Assembly: GCA_035461765.1 (NCBI GenBank)
Contig: DATHUY010000039.1
Span: 1-64,000, forward strand
Origin: Longimicrobiales bacterium
Lineage (GTDB): Bacteria; Gemmatimonadota; Gemmatimonadetes; Longimicrobiales; RSA9
Direction of reading: 5' to 3'
DNA length: 64,000 bases
Position numbers and translations under genes: made by a program. The notes under the pieces are model-generated. The model was not told the origin of the DNA. It did not search any database and was given only the letters and a program-made list of their open reading frames with translations. This document shows, piece after piece, positions 8,473 through 16,524 of the stretch (its first letter is position 1; each line of letters opens with the position of its first letter).

Positions 8473-9615
8473 TCACCCGCCACGGCCACATCGTTCACAG
8501 CGGCCGCGGCGGCGGTAGTAGTAGCCGAGGGTCGCCAACCCGAGGGACACGCCCCAGGCGGGCCAGAGTAGCGTCGGTGCGGTGGTGCCCCACCCCTCGT
8601 CCGGAAACCCATGCTGCATAAAGGCGCCGACCGCATCGAGGCCTGCGGACAGGAAGAGGCAGGACATGACAGCCGCGGGCACGATGGCGACGAGGGGTGG
8701 GACCCGCCGTCCGCGCAGAACCGGGATCCAGCGCGGGACGATCTCGCCCCAGGGCCTCACGAGCCCGACCGTGAGCCACGCGCCTGAGATCGCGACGGCG
8801 GCGAGGGCCGCCCCGGCTCGCCACATGCCGATCTCCTGACCCTCGCGAAGGAAGGACTCCGTGATGCCGAGCGGCACGCCCGCGGCCCACGCGAGACGAG
8901 TTGTCGCGTAGACCAGCGGGATCACGACGGCGATCCAGGTCGCAGCCGTGCCCCACTGCCGGGCTGCGGCAGCCGACGTCCACGCGCGCGCTTCGGTTCC
9001 CCGGCCGCAGCCGGGGCAGGCCGCACGCACGTGGCGGGTGAAAACGAGGGCAGCGCCCGCCCACACCAACCCGCCGACGAGGCAGACGAGCTGGTTGATG
9101 ATCGGCCACGTGATGACATCGAAGAATGACACCGGCGGCCAGTCGAACGGGGCGCCGAGCACGAAGGCGGGCAGGTACGCCAGGAGCGCCACCAGCCGTG
9201 CGTCCGGTACGCCGATGAGCAGTGTGACCGCAACGCTCCATGCCGCCACGACGAGTGTCGCACGCGTGAGCTGGGAGCCTGTCGTGCGCACCGGCCGTGA
9301 GCGTGTCGTGCGCACGAGTCCGCACGCGACTCCGACGAAGACGATCGCGAGAACAACGATTCCGCCTGGCGTCAGTCGCTCGAGCACGCCCCATGCGACG
9401 ATGTCGCCTCCGTCGGCATCCAATACCAACGCGCTCGGCAGGCCGGGATGCCCCTGAGTCCACCAGAACGCGAGCAACGCATATTCGGCGGACAAGATGG
9501 CCGCCCAGAAGGCGATCCACTCCGGCCACCGGTGCACCACGCCCGGGAGCCAGGAATTCACCCCTATCCCGCGACGGACAGGGGCACCCGTTGCAACCAC
9601 AGCACTATCTTTCAT
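8473..9615 (-). CDS. Polytopic membrane protein with two CxxC pairs (paralogue of 14725-15837)
   Basis: This 380-residue protein has about ten hydrophobic segments. One CxxC is in a soluble loop (ACPGCGRG) and another ends the protein (RCERCGRGG). The product at 14725-15837 has the same plan: WPPVSFF/WPPGSFW loop, PWGE motif, CVRC in the loop and CRAC at the end, so these are paralogues. The four cysteines could form a zinc knuckle or redox site; this is an inference. The ATG at 9615 overlaps the end of the DHFR-like gene by 11 bp, placing both in one operon. I do not recognise a named family. Confidence 0.75.
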   Translation of the reverse strand: MKDSAVVATGAPVRRGIGVNSWLPGVVHRWPEWIAFWAAILSAEYALLAFWWTQGHPGLPSALVLDADGGDIVAWGVLERLTPGGIVVLAIVFVGVACGLVRTTRSRPVRTTGSQLTRATLVVAAWSVAVTLLIGVPDARLVALLAYLPAFVLGAPFDWPPVSFFDVITWPIINQLVCLVGGLVWAGAALVFTRHVRAACPGCGRGTEARAWTSAAAARQWGTAATWIAVVIPLVYATTRLAWAAGVPLGITESFLREGQEIGMWRAGAALAAVAISGAWLTVGLVRPWGEIVPRWIPVLRGRRVPPLVAIVPAAVMSCLFLSAGLDAVGAFMQHGFPDEGWGTTAPTLLWPAWGVSLGLATLGYYYRRRGRCERCGRGG

Positions 9616-10255
9616 GGTCCGAACGGTGGTCCTGTCCCAGCAGTTCAGTGAAGTCGTCGGGACGACGTCCATTGAGCGGGCGCGAAGGCAGGTAGTGAAG
9701 GCGAACGACCCCGTTTGGATAGGCACGGGCTTCGCGAAAGTGCAGGCGCTGCGATCCCTGGAGTCGCTCGAACCATACTGCGCCCCTCGAAGCCACGGGA
9801 TTGACGAAGAAGTAGAACTCATCCACGAGTCCGAGCGCGATCACGGACTGTGCGAGGCTAGCTCCGCCGGCGAGGTGAACGTCGGCGCCGCTCTGCGCCT
9901 TGAGCTCTTCAAGGCAGCACTTCAGGTCGTCGTCCGTCGGCGCCACGATGCGGTCGACGTTGTGCCAGGCACTCAGGGGCGGCCCTTCGGACCGGGTTAT
10001 GACGAGCTTCCTGTACGCGTGCATCCGACGCGCCATCGCCTGGTTCACCGGGCCACCCGCCGCATTGTCCAGCGCGCCGGGCCAGTACGCCGCCATCTCG
10101 TTGTATGTGCTTCTGCCGACGATGACGGTGTCGAAGCTGGCGTAGACCTCGTCGATGTCGCAGTACTGCGCGTCATCCACGCCGCTGGCCCAGGCCATTG
10201 GGTCGTCGAGCCGGCCGTCGAGGGTTGTCATCATCTGAAGAACTATCCGTCGCAT
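9605..10255 (-). CDS. Dihydrofolate reductase/RibD C-terminal-like reductase, copy 1
   Basis: This 216-residue protein matches the RibD C-terminal/DHFR-like superfamily often annotated as dihydrofolate reductase family protein. It starts RRIVLQMMTTLDGRLDD, followed by the FDTVIVGRSTYNEM motif, a conserved HLAGGASLAQS nucleotide-binding turn and the GLVDEFYFFVNPV strand. The start at 10255 has a strong GGAGGA site; the longer open frame upstream is non-coding. Known members are NADPH-dependent reductases of mostly unknown substrate. It is the first gene of a two-gene unit with the CxxC membrane protein, and the same pair recurs at 14.7-16.5 kb. Confidence 0.87.
   Translation of the reverse strand: MRRIVLQMMTTLDGRLDDPMAWASGVDDAQYCDIDEVYASFDTVIVGRSTYNEMAAYWPGALDNAAGGPVNQAMARRMHAYRKLVITRSEGPPLSAWHNVDRIVAPTDDDLKCCLEELKAQSGADVHLAGGASLAQSVIALGLVDEFYFFVNPVASRGAVWFERLQGSQRLHFREARAYPNGVVRLHYLPSRPLNGRRPDDFTELLGQDHRSDHER
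9610..9625. repeat. 16-bp direct repeat, copy 1 (TTTCATGGTCCGAACG)
   Basis: This sequence is identical to 10324-10339. On the minus strand this copy contains the start codon of the CxxC membrane protein gene. The other copy lies upstream of the DHFR-like gene, where the equivalent ATG opens only a 7-codon ORF. The two copies frame the DHFR-like gene. Confidence 0.6.
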
Positions 10256-10323
10256 TTGGCTACTCCTCCTTCGCGGTCCGACGTCTGGAAGACGGGTGAG
10301 TTGTACTACCGCGGTGCATCGCG

Positions 10324-10339
10324 TTTCATGGTCCGAACG
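10324..10339. repeat. 16-bp direct repeat, copy 2
   Basis: This is an exact copy of 9610-9625, located about 70 bp upstream of the DHFR-like start codon in the divergent gap to the sensor kinase gene. It may be a remnant of the duplication that made the module, or a shared control site. Confidence 0.6.
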
Positions 10340-10370
10340 ATGAGGCCGGAAGCAGTCGGCGACCATCGGT

Positions 10371-10427
10371 CGATCGGGCGATTCTGCACGCCCCCCGCCG
10401 GGAGCGGCTCTGCCGATCGGCAGATGG
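10371..10427. repeat. Dispersed intergenic element A
   Basis: It contains CGATCGGGCGATTCTGCACG (10371-10390), 18/20 identical to 15878-15897. It also contains TCTGCCGATCGGCAGATGG (10409-10427), 17/19 identical to 13567-13585 and built around a perfect 14-bp palindrome. A further shared GAAGCACGC lies at 10484. The element sits in the divergent promoter region of the DHFR-like gene and the sensor kinase. It may be a binding site of the response regulator encoded next to it. Confidence 0.5.
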
Positions 10428-10549
10428 ATCTTCCGAGGCGCGGACGGTATCGTAGGAGCGTGCCCCAGCGATCGCGTTTGGGGAAGCACGCGCAATCGGA
10501 CGCAGCGCGTCCGCGGGGCTCTGACCCGAGTCAGGCAAGAGGAGGCGCG

Positions 10550-11809
10550 ATGCCAGCAATCATGGCGCGTCGGATCACTGCGGGGGCGGTTACACTTGGC
10601 TCGGTCGCTGCACTGCTCGCGATCGAGCGCCTCCTCGTGCGATCGGGTGACGCCGCCGACAGCCTCGTATACATCCCTGCTGCCCTCGCGCTCGCTGCTG
10701 CGGCTGCCGTGATTGCCGAGTGGCCGCGCAGTCGGGGGTGGCTCGTTTCGATGACCGTCGCCGTGGCGACGCTGTCGCTGGTCGCCGCATTCGCGCATGA
10801 CGCTCATGAGGTGCCCAGGGAAGCCTTCTGGATCCTGACCCTCGAGGCGTTGCTCCTTTTCTTTCTTGGCCTGATTGCGCGCTGGGCGAGCGCAACGGAG
10901 GCCCCCCTGGCGGGCATCCTGATCGCCGCCGCGGCCACTCTAACGCTGCTGCGGGTTACGAATCCCGCATCGCCGCTCGAGACGCTCGGTGTGCTGTCCG
11001 CCTGGGCGTTCGTTGCCGCCGGTCCCGTTGCGCTGGGGCTGTACCTGCGCGCCATCGAGGTCCGGCGGGCCCGGGCAGTGGTCGAGGCGCGTCGAGCGCA
11101 ACGTCTGCAGCTCGCTCACGATCTGCACGATTTCGTCGCCCACGACGTGACGGCCATGGTGGTGCAGGCTCAGGCGGCGCAGGTCGCCGCGGCGCGCGCC
11201 CCGGAGGAGGTAGCCGCGTCGCTCCGCGGAATCGAGGAGGCGGGGCTGGAAGCGCTCGGTTCGCTCGACCGAACGGTCCACACCCTGCGCGATGCTCACG
11301 CACCCGGTAGCCGGGCGTCTTCATTCGAGGGCAATTCAGGCCAGGTGGACGACGCGCGTCTGCCGAGCCTGGAGGACATCTTCCTTCTCGTGGGACGCTT
11401 CTCCATGACGGACCGGTTGCCCGTCCGCGTTGAATTCGACCCGCTCTCGGACACTTGCGTCCCGCCTGCGGCGGCTACCACGGCGTACAGGGTGGTACGG
11501 GAGGCGCTCACGAATGTACGCCGCCACGCTCCCGCATCGACCCGCGTCGAGGTTCGGGTCTCGCGCGTCATCGGGATCGATGGGATAGCGATGGGAGTTA
11601 CGATCACGAACACGGTGGCCGGCAACAGCCCCCTGCGGCCGCGGTTCCAGCGGCCCGAATCCAGACCGGCGGGTCTCGGCCTCGTCGACCTTGCCGAACG
11701 GGTCGAAGGCCTGGGAGGGAGCTTCGCCGCGGGCGCGCTCGACGATGTCACCGAGTCCGGCTGGAAGGTCTCGGCTACCCTGCCGGTGGCACTGCCGACG
11801 CGGTCATGA
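10550..11809 (+). CDS. Sensor histidine kinase, NarL/DesK type
   Basis: This 419-residue kinase has an N-terminal membrane domain of six or so helices (residues about 10-170) and no obvious extracellular sensor domain. A HisKA_3 dimerisation box follows, with the phospho-accepting histidine in LAHDLHDFVAHD near residue 190. The HATPase domain carries the N-box REALTNVRRHAP and a late GLGLVDL G-box. The ATG at 10550 follows an AAGAGGAGG site; the open frame that extends far upstream is a shadow of the genes on the other strand. Its stop overlaps the response-regulator start (ATGA), so the pair is a two-component system. Confidence 0.92.
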   Translation: MPAIMARRITAGAVTLGSVAALLAIERLLVRSGDAADSLVYIPAALALAAAAAVIAEWPRSRGWLVSMTVAVATLSLVAAFAHDAHEVPREAFWILTLEALLLFFLGLIARWASATEAPLAGILIAAAATLTLLRVTNPASPLETLGVLSAWAFVAAGPVALGLYLRAIEVRRARAVVEARRAQRLQLAHDLHDFVAHDVTAMVVQAQAAQVAAARAPEEVAASLRGIEEAGLEALGSLDRTVHTLRDAHAPGSRASSFEGNSGQVDDARLPSLEDIFLLVGRFSMTDRLPVRVEFDPLSDTCVPPAAATTAYRVVREALTNVRRHAPASTRVEVRVSRVIGIDGIAMGVTITNTVAGNSPLRPRFQRPESRPAGLGLVDLAERVEGLGGSFAAGALDDVTESGWKVSATLPVALPTRS

Positions 11810-12459
11810 CGACTCGGGTCCTCCTCGCCGACGACCAGGCATCGGTCCGCCACGCCTTCCGCATCATCCTGGATGCGCAGCCGGACATGCGTGTCATTGG
11901 CGACGCGGCCGATGGAGTGGCCGCACTGGAGCTCACCCGCCGACTCCGGCCCGACGTGGTGCTGGCGGATATCCGGATGCCCCGGATGGACGGGCTCGAG
12001 CTGACGCGTGTGCTCGCCGGCCCGGGCGTCGCCGACCCCGTGCGCGTCGTGGTAGTCACGACGTTCGACCTGGACGAGTACGTTCACGCTGCCCTTTCTC
12101 ACGGGGCGTGCGGCTTCCTGCTCAAGCGGGCGGGACCGGCCCTGCTCGTCGAAGCAGTCCGCGCGGCGATGGCGGGCGACGCCCTCATCAGCCCTTCCGT
12201 CACCGTGCGACTCCTGCGGCACCTGCGGCAGCAGGAGACATCGACGGCGGACGCGCCCGGGGAGCCGCTGACCGAACGGGAGATCGCCGTCGCCCGGCTC
12301 GTCGCTCAGGGGAAGACCAATGCCGAGATCGGTCGAGATCTCTTCATCTCTGCCGGGACGGCCAAGACGCATCTGGCCAACATCCAGCGCAAGCTGGGGG
12401 TGCGAAACCGCGTCGGGATCGCGGTGTGGGCCTGGACCCGGGGCTACGCCGAACCGTGA
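11806..12459 (+). CDS. NarL/LuxR-family response regulator
   Basis: This 217-residue protein has a receiver domain with the acidic pair ADD near the N-terminus, the phosphorylation site about D55 (VVLADIRMP), a T/S switch in VVVTTFD and a conserved lysine in FLLKRAG. A LuxR-type helix-turn-helix follows (LTEREIAVARLVAQGKTNAEI). It is coupled by ATGA to the kinase gene and by GTGA to the hydrolase gene. It is a DNA-binding activator by family. The repeated palindromic elements in neighbouring gaps (10371-10427, 13557-13585, 15878-15925) are candidate targets. Confidence 0.94.
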   Translation: MTTRVLLADDQASVRHAFRIILDAQPDMRVIGDAADGVAALELTRRLRPDVVLADIRMPRMDGLELTRVLAGPGVADPVRVVVVTTFDLDEYVHAALSHGACGFLLKRAGPALLVEAVRAAMAGDALISPSVTVRLLRHLRQQETSTADAPGEPLTEREIAVARLVAQGKTNAEIGRDLFISAGTAKTHLANIQRKLGVRNRVGIAVWAWTRGYAEP

Positions 12460-13547
12460 GTGGGACACCCGACCGCCCGGCAGACGGGAAGCGACGCATG
12501 TGCGAGTGGGTAGCGCAGCTCGCCGGACTCATGCTGCTGGCCCTCACCGGCTGCACCTGGACCGAGCCCTTCCACGATCGCTATGGACGCCCGATAGAGG
12601 GGAGCGTCGCATCCATGGAGCGGCTGGTGCTGGGTGGGGCGGAACAGGCCGTGTGGTTCCGGGCACGCGATGCCGGGGCGCCTGCCCTCGTGCTCCTCCA
12701 CGGCGGCCCCGGCGCGAGCGAGTCCGCGCTTTTCCGTCACTACAACGCGGCCCTGGAGGACCACTTCCTCGTAGTGTACTGGGAGCAGCGCGGCGCCGGT
12801 CGCTCCTACTCGGGCGACCTCGCCCGCGACTCCATGACGATCGGGCGCATGGTCCGGGATCTCGATGAGCTGGTCGACAGCGTGCGCGCCCGCTTCGGTC
12901 ACGATCGCGTCGTCCTGCTCGGCCACTCCTGGGGCACGATCCTGGGCACGCTCTACGCCCATGCGCATCCGGAGAAGGTTGCCGCGTACGTCGGTGTCGC
13001 GCAGATCGCTGATTTCGCCGAGGGCGAGCGTGTTTCGCTCGCGTGGGCGCTGAGGCAGGCGGAAGCGAAGGACGACGCCAGGGCACTCGAAGCGCTCCGC
13101 GACCTCGAGCCCGGGCCGGCAAACGTCGATGATGAGCTCGAGCTCGGGCGCTGGGTAGAGCGGCTCGGCGGATCGCTGCGCGGCGGGCTGTCCACGTTTT
13201 CCCTGATCTGGGCCGCGCTTCGCACGGACGAGGCTTCGATCGTGGATCTCGTGAAGTTCGGGCAGGGCAACCGATTCTCGCTCGAGGCGCTCCGGCCGCA
13301 GTATTCACGCATCGACCTCACGGAAATCCGGCGCTTCGACGTGCCGATCGTGTTCATGCTGGGACGTCACGACTGGCACGTCCCCGCAGTCACGGCCGCA
13401 GAGTACTTCCGGCGCATCGAAGCGCCCCACAAGCGGCTCGTCTGGTTCGAGGAATCCGCGCACAACCCACCGTTCGAGGAACCCGAGGCCTTCGTTCGCG
13501 CCATGATCGAGCATGTCCTCCCGCTCGCGCACGATGCGGACACCTAG
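12456..13547 (+). CDS. Alpha/beta hydrolase, proline-iminopeptidase-like lipoprotein
   Basis: This 363-residue protein has an oxyanion-hole motif HGGPGAS and nucleophile elbow GHSWG, as in the S33 prolyl aminopeptidase-like family. An aspartate follows in LGRHDWHVPA and a histidine in ESAHNPPFEEP, completing the catalytic triad. I chose the GTG at 12456, which overlaps the response-regulator stop, because it supplies the basic KRR before the hydrophobic segment and lipobox LTGC. The internal ATG at 12498 lacks that charge. It is probably anchored in the envelope. Co-transcription with the two-component system suggests a linked stress or peptide-processing role. Confidence 0.85.
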   Translation: MSGTPDRPADGKRRMCEWVAQLAGLMLLALTGCTWTEPFHDRYGRPIEGSVASMERLVLGGAEQAVWFRARDAGAPALVLLHGGPGASESALFRHYNAALEDHFLVVYWEQRGAGRSYSGDLARDSMTIGRMVRDLDELVDSVRARFGHDRVVLLGHSWGTILGTLYAHAHPEKVAAYVGVAQIADFAEGERVSLAWALRQAEAKDDARALEALRDLEPGPANVDDELELGRWVERLGGSLRGGLSTFSLIWAALRTDEASIVDLVKFGQGNRFSLEALRPQYSRIDLTEIRRFDVPIVFMLGRHDWHVPAVTAAEYFRRIEAPHKRLVWFEESAHNPPFEEPEAFVRAMIEHVLPLAHDADT

Positions 13548-13556
13548 CGTCAGTAC

Positions 13557-13585
13557 CGATCGCGGATCTGCCATTCGGCAGATGG
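13557..13585. repeat. Dispersed intergenic element B
   Basis: CGATCGCGGATCTGCC runs into TCTGCCATTCGGCAGATGG; both parts resemble elements A (10371-10427) and C (15878-15925). It lies between the hydrolase and the flavoprotein genes, about 160 bp before the flavoprotein start. Confidence 0.45.
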
Positions 13586-13742
13586 TTTCCGACAACGTCC
13601 GATGGTAGATACCGGTGAGCAACACTCAGACACCACGCTATCGGAAATGACCATGGAAGATGAATACAGCTGGTTACGACGAGAGAGATCGACGCGTCGG
13701 CCAGCAGAGTCCGGGGCGCCTGGCTTCACGGCAGATACTCTG

Positions 13743-14663
13743 ATGTCGGGTGACGATGTCGATGTGGTGGTAGTGGGCGGGAGTTGGGCGGGACTCGCGG
13801 CGGCACTGCAGCTCGGAAGGGCGCGCACGCGCACCCTCATCGTCGACGCCGGCCGGCCGCGGAACCGTTTCGCCCGCGCTTCTCACGGCTTCCTCGGCCA
13901 GGACGGGCGTTCGCCCGAAGCGATTCTCGAGACTTTTCGAGAACAGGTGCTGGCGTACGCGACGGTGAGGCTGCGCGAGGAACTGGCGGTGGACATCTCC
14001 ACGATCGACCACGGCGGATTTGCAGTCGAGCTCGCGTCGGGCAGCGTACTGCGCGCCGCGCGCCTGATCCTGGCGACCGGCGTGGTGGACGAACTGCCGG
14101 CCATCCAGGGCCTTCGCGAGCGGTGGGGCAAGACAGTGCTCCACTGTCCATACTGCCACGGCTACGAGGTGGCCGATGCCCGGCTCGGCGTCCTCGCCAC
14201 CAGCGACGCAGCGATGCACCTGGCGCTGCTCCTCCCGGACTGGAGCGCCGACGTCACTCTCTTCACCAACGGCGCGTTCGACCCGCACGCCGAGCAGCGC
14301 GCGCAGCTCATGGCGCGTGGCGTCAAGCTGGAAACGCGGCCCCTGCAATCACTGCTGGGGGACGCGCCCGCACTCGACGGAATTCAGCTCGAGGGAGGCG
14401 ACATCGTTCCGGTGGATGCGCTGTTCAGCGCCTCACGCACCCGCATGGCCGCACCGTTTGCGGAGCGTCTCGGTTGCGCGTTCAACGAGGGTCCCCTCGG
14501 CCCCGTCATTCGGACCGATGAGCGCAAGGAGACGAGCGTGCCGAATGTCTTCGCCGCAGGTGACGCGGCCCGGGTGCCCTACAGCGGCACGTTCGCGGCA
14601 GCGGATGGAGCCATGGCAGGAATCTCGGCACATCAGTCCCTGGCACTCGCCGCCGCACCATAG
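13743..14663 (+). CDS. Thioredoxin-reductase-like FAD/NAD(P)-dependent oxidoreductase
   Basis: This 306-residue protein begins with the FAD dinucleotide-binding motif (VVVVGGSWAGLAAAL). It contains a redox-active-type CPYC (HCPYCHGYE, about residues 135-143) in the position of the thioredoxin reductase disulfide, and ends with an AAGDAARVPYS FAD-contact motif. The second, NAD-binding GxGxxG motif is degenerate (GVLATSDAA). The frame is open upstream to 13602, but the ATG at 13743 immediately precedes the FAD motif as in relatives. With no thioredoxin gene nearby, its electron acceptor is unknown; the CxxC membrane proteins in the same block are possible partners. Confidence 0.87.
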   Translation: MSGDDVDVVVVGGSWAGLAAALQLGRARTRTLIVDAGRPRNRFARASHGFLGQDGRSPEAILETFREQVLAYATVRLREELAVDISTIDHGGFAVELASGSVLRAARLILATGVVDELPAIQGLRERWGKTVLHCPYCHGYEVADARLGVLATSDAAMHLALLLPDWSADVTLFTNGAFDPHAEQRAQLMARGVKLETRPLQSLLGDAPALDGIQLEGGDIVPVDALFSASRTRMAAPFAERLGCAFNEGPLGPVIRTDERKETSVPNVFAAGDAARVPYSGTFAAADGAMAGISAHQSLALAAAP

Positions 14664-14724
14664 GAGTTACAGCGTCCAATGCGGTGCGACTGCTCGTGAC
14701 GAGCGACGTGATGTGATGTGGTCG

Positions 14725-15837
14725 CTAGCCGCCTCCGCAGGCCCGGCAACGGCGGCGTCGACGGATGTGGTAGGCCCACGCGGCGACTCCAAGAGCCAAT
14801 CCCCACACCGGCCATACCAGTCCCACCAGGTCCATTGCCGAGCCGGCATCTCCGCGGAGTCTCGCCTCAATCCAGTCGCGCGCCACACCGCGGCCCGCGC
14901 CGAAGACGAGTACGGCCACGATGCCGGCAGGGACGACGGCAATCGCCGGCGGAAGGCGACGGCCACCCAGCCGCGGGACCCAGGCGGGGAAGGCCTCGCC
15001 CCAGGGCTGAACGAGCCCCAGTGTGAGGAGCGCCCCGACCATCGCTACGGCGGCGAGACCCGCCGCCGGGAACGCGGACCCGCTCTCGCGGATCGCGGTC
15101 AGCACGTCCGCCGGCATTCCGACCGGGATGCCGAAGGCCCAGGCCAGCCGCGTGGCCGCGTAGGGGAGCGGCGCTATCATCGCGACCGCCACGGCCTGCC
15201 TGCCCAGGCGCAGTGCAATCGTGCGTGTGCAGGCTTCACTGGCCAGTGGATCGCGACCGCATCGGACGCACCGCCCGGCCGCTCGTCGGGAATACCCGAG
15301 CGCCGTCGAGGCCCAGAGTGCTCCGCCGAGGACACAGAGATACTGATTCCAGATCGGCCACGTGACCTCCTGCCAGAAGCTGCCCGGCGGCCAGTCGAAC
15401 GGCGCACCCAAGAGGAACATGGGCGCATAGGCGGCCACGGCGATCGCGCGGCCATCCGGCACGACCAGCATGAGCACGGCGGCCAACGTCCAGGCGAAGG
15501 CCCGATGGGGTGTCGTAACCACTCCCCGGTGGTCCCGCCGTGCACCGTGGATGCCAAGCAGGGTACCCGCGAATCCGATGATGGCGACCAGCGGGGCTCC
15601 CACCTCCGGCGGCAGACCATGAAGAAGGGAGGCGGCGGGTCCGTTCGCGGGGCCCACACCGAAGGGGAAGGTGCCACGTCCCGCGGACCACCAGATGCCA
15701 AGGGCCGCGTAGCCTGCGGACCAGAGCGTCGCACCAGCAGCGATCCGGGCTCGCCATCCCGATGATCGAACGGGGGGGCGAGCCGGGTCGCTGGCATGTC
15801 GACCAATGCGTACCGAAGAATGGCGGAGTCGGGTCAT
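14725..15837 (-). CDS. Polytopic membrane protein with two CxxC pairs (paralogue of 8473-9615)
   Basis: This 370-residue protein has about ten hydrophobic segments with a CVRC pair in a loop and a terminal CRAC pair. Shared features with the 8473-9615 product are GAPFDWPP, the LVQPWGE/LVRPWGE motif before a proline-rich loop, AAWAY/ATLGY near the end and an Arg-rich tail. The start is uncertain (ATG at 15837 or GTG at 15868-15870). It lies downstream of the second DHFR-like gene, 105 bp after its stop, with a stem-loop between them, unlike copy 1, where the genes overlap. Confidence 0.72.
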   Translation of the reverse strand: MTRLRHSSVRIGRHASDPARPPVRSSGWRARIAAGATLWSAGYAALGIWWSAGRGTFPFGVGPANGPAASLLHGLPPEVGAPLVAIIGFAGTLLGIHGARRDHRGVVTTPHRAFAWTLAAVLMLVVPDGRAIAVAAYAPMFLLGAPFDWPPGSFWQEVTWPIWNQYLCVLGGALWASTALGYSRRAAGRCVRCGRDPLASEACTRTIALRLGRQAVAVAMIAPLPYAATRLAWAFGIPVGMPADVLTAIRESGSAFPAAGLAAVAMVGALLTLGLVQPWGEAFPAWVPRLGGRRLPPAIAVVPAGIVAVLVFGAGRGVARDWIEARLRGDAGSAMDLVGLVWPVWGLALGVAAWAYHIRRRRRCRACGGG

Positions 15838-15877
15838 GGAGCGACGATCGCCGTTCGTCGGCCCCGGCACTATTCCC

Positions 15878-15925
15878 CGATCGGCGGATTCTGCACGTCA
15901 GGAGAAGCACGCAATCCGCCAATCG
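15878..15925. repeat. Dispersed intergenic element C with stem-loop
   Basis: Arms 15878-15890 (CGATCGGCGGATT) and 15913-15925 (AATCCGCCAATCG) pair at 12 of 13 positions around a 22-nt loop. The left arm continues as CTGCACG and the loop contains GAAGCACGC, both shared with element A. It sits between the second DHFR-like gene and its membrane partner, so it could modulate read-through. Confidence 0.5.
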
Positions 15926-15942
15926 GCGTGGCAACGATCTGC

Positions 15943-16524
15943 CTAGCGACGCTTGCCCGGCCTTGCCCGGATCTGGACCATGCCACCCTCGTACGTGTGG
16001 TGGCCCGTGATCTCCAGCGGGTACCGTTTCCCGATCCCGGCAAAGAGCGGGTGTCCCGCACCCAGCGCGATCGGCGCGAGGGTGAGGGTGATGTCGTCCA
16101 GGAGGTCCGCGTCGGCAGCCTGCCGGATGAGGTCACCGCCGTCGATGTAGACGTCCTTCCCGCGCGCGGCTTTCTTCGCCTCCGCCACCATCTCCTCGAT
16201 CGACCCGGACACCGCGCGCACGGTCTTCCGGACACCCTCACCCAGTTCACGATGTGTCGCCACCAGAACGGGGCGCTTCCCGTAGCCCCACCACTCCATT
16301 CCGCGGACTACGTCAAACGTCCCGCGCCCCATCAGAACAGCACCTACGTCGGCAATGAAGCTGTCGAACGTGAGTGCTTCGGGATCCGTATCGCCGCCGG
16401 TATTGGCCGCATCGGGACCCGTGAGCCAGCTCAGATCGTCACCGGGTCCGGCGATGAAGCCGTCGAGAGAACTCGCGATGTAGACGCGGACGCGGGATGG
16501 CGGCAAATCGGGCGACGCAGTCAT
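15943..16524 (-). CDS. Dihydrofolate reductase/RibD C-terminal-like reductase, copy 2
   Basis: This 193-residue reductase has VRVYIASSLDGFIAG at the start, the VGAVLMGRGTFDVV motif, a YIDGGDLIRQA nucleotide-binding turn and DDITLTLAPIALG. It belongs to the same superfamily as the 9605-10255 product but is closer to the yyaP/ywjB-like subgroup. The two are diverged paralogues rather than recent copies. The ATG at 16524 has a GAGGAG site. It starts a unit that reads into the second CxxC membrane protein. Confidence 0.9.
   Translation of the reverse strand: MTASPDLPPSRVRVYIASSLDGFIAGPGDDLSWLTGPDAANTGGDTDPEALTFDSFIADVGAVLMGRGTFDVVRGMEWWGYGKRPVLVATHRELGEGVRKTVRAVSGSIEEMVAEAKKAARGKDVYIDGGDLIRQAADADLLDDITLTLAPIALGAGHPLFAGIGKRYPLEITGHHTYEGGMVQIRARPGKRR

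Noticed and set aside
9497-10549. N-terminal extension of the sensor kinase frame
   Set aside because: It overlaps two real genes on the other strand. The kinase has a strong ribosome binding site and membrane start at 10550.
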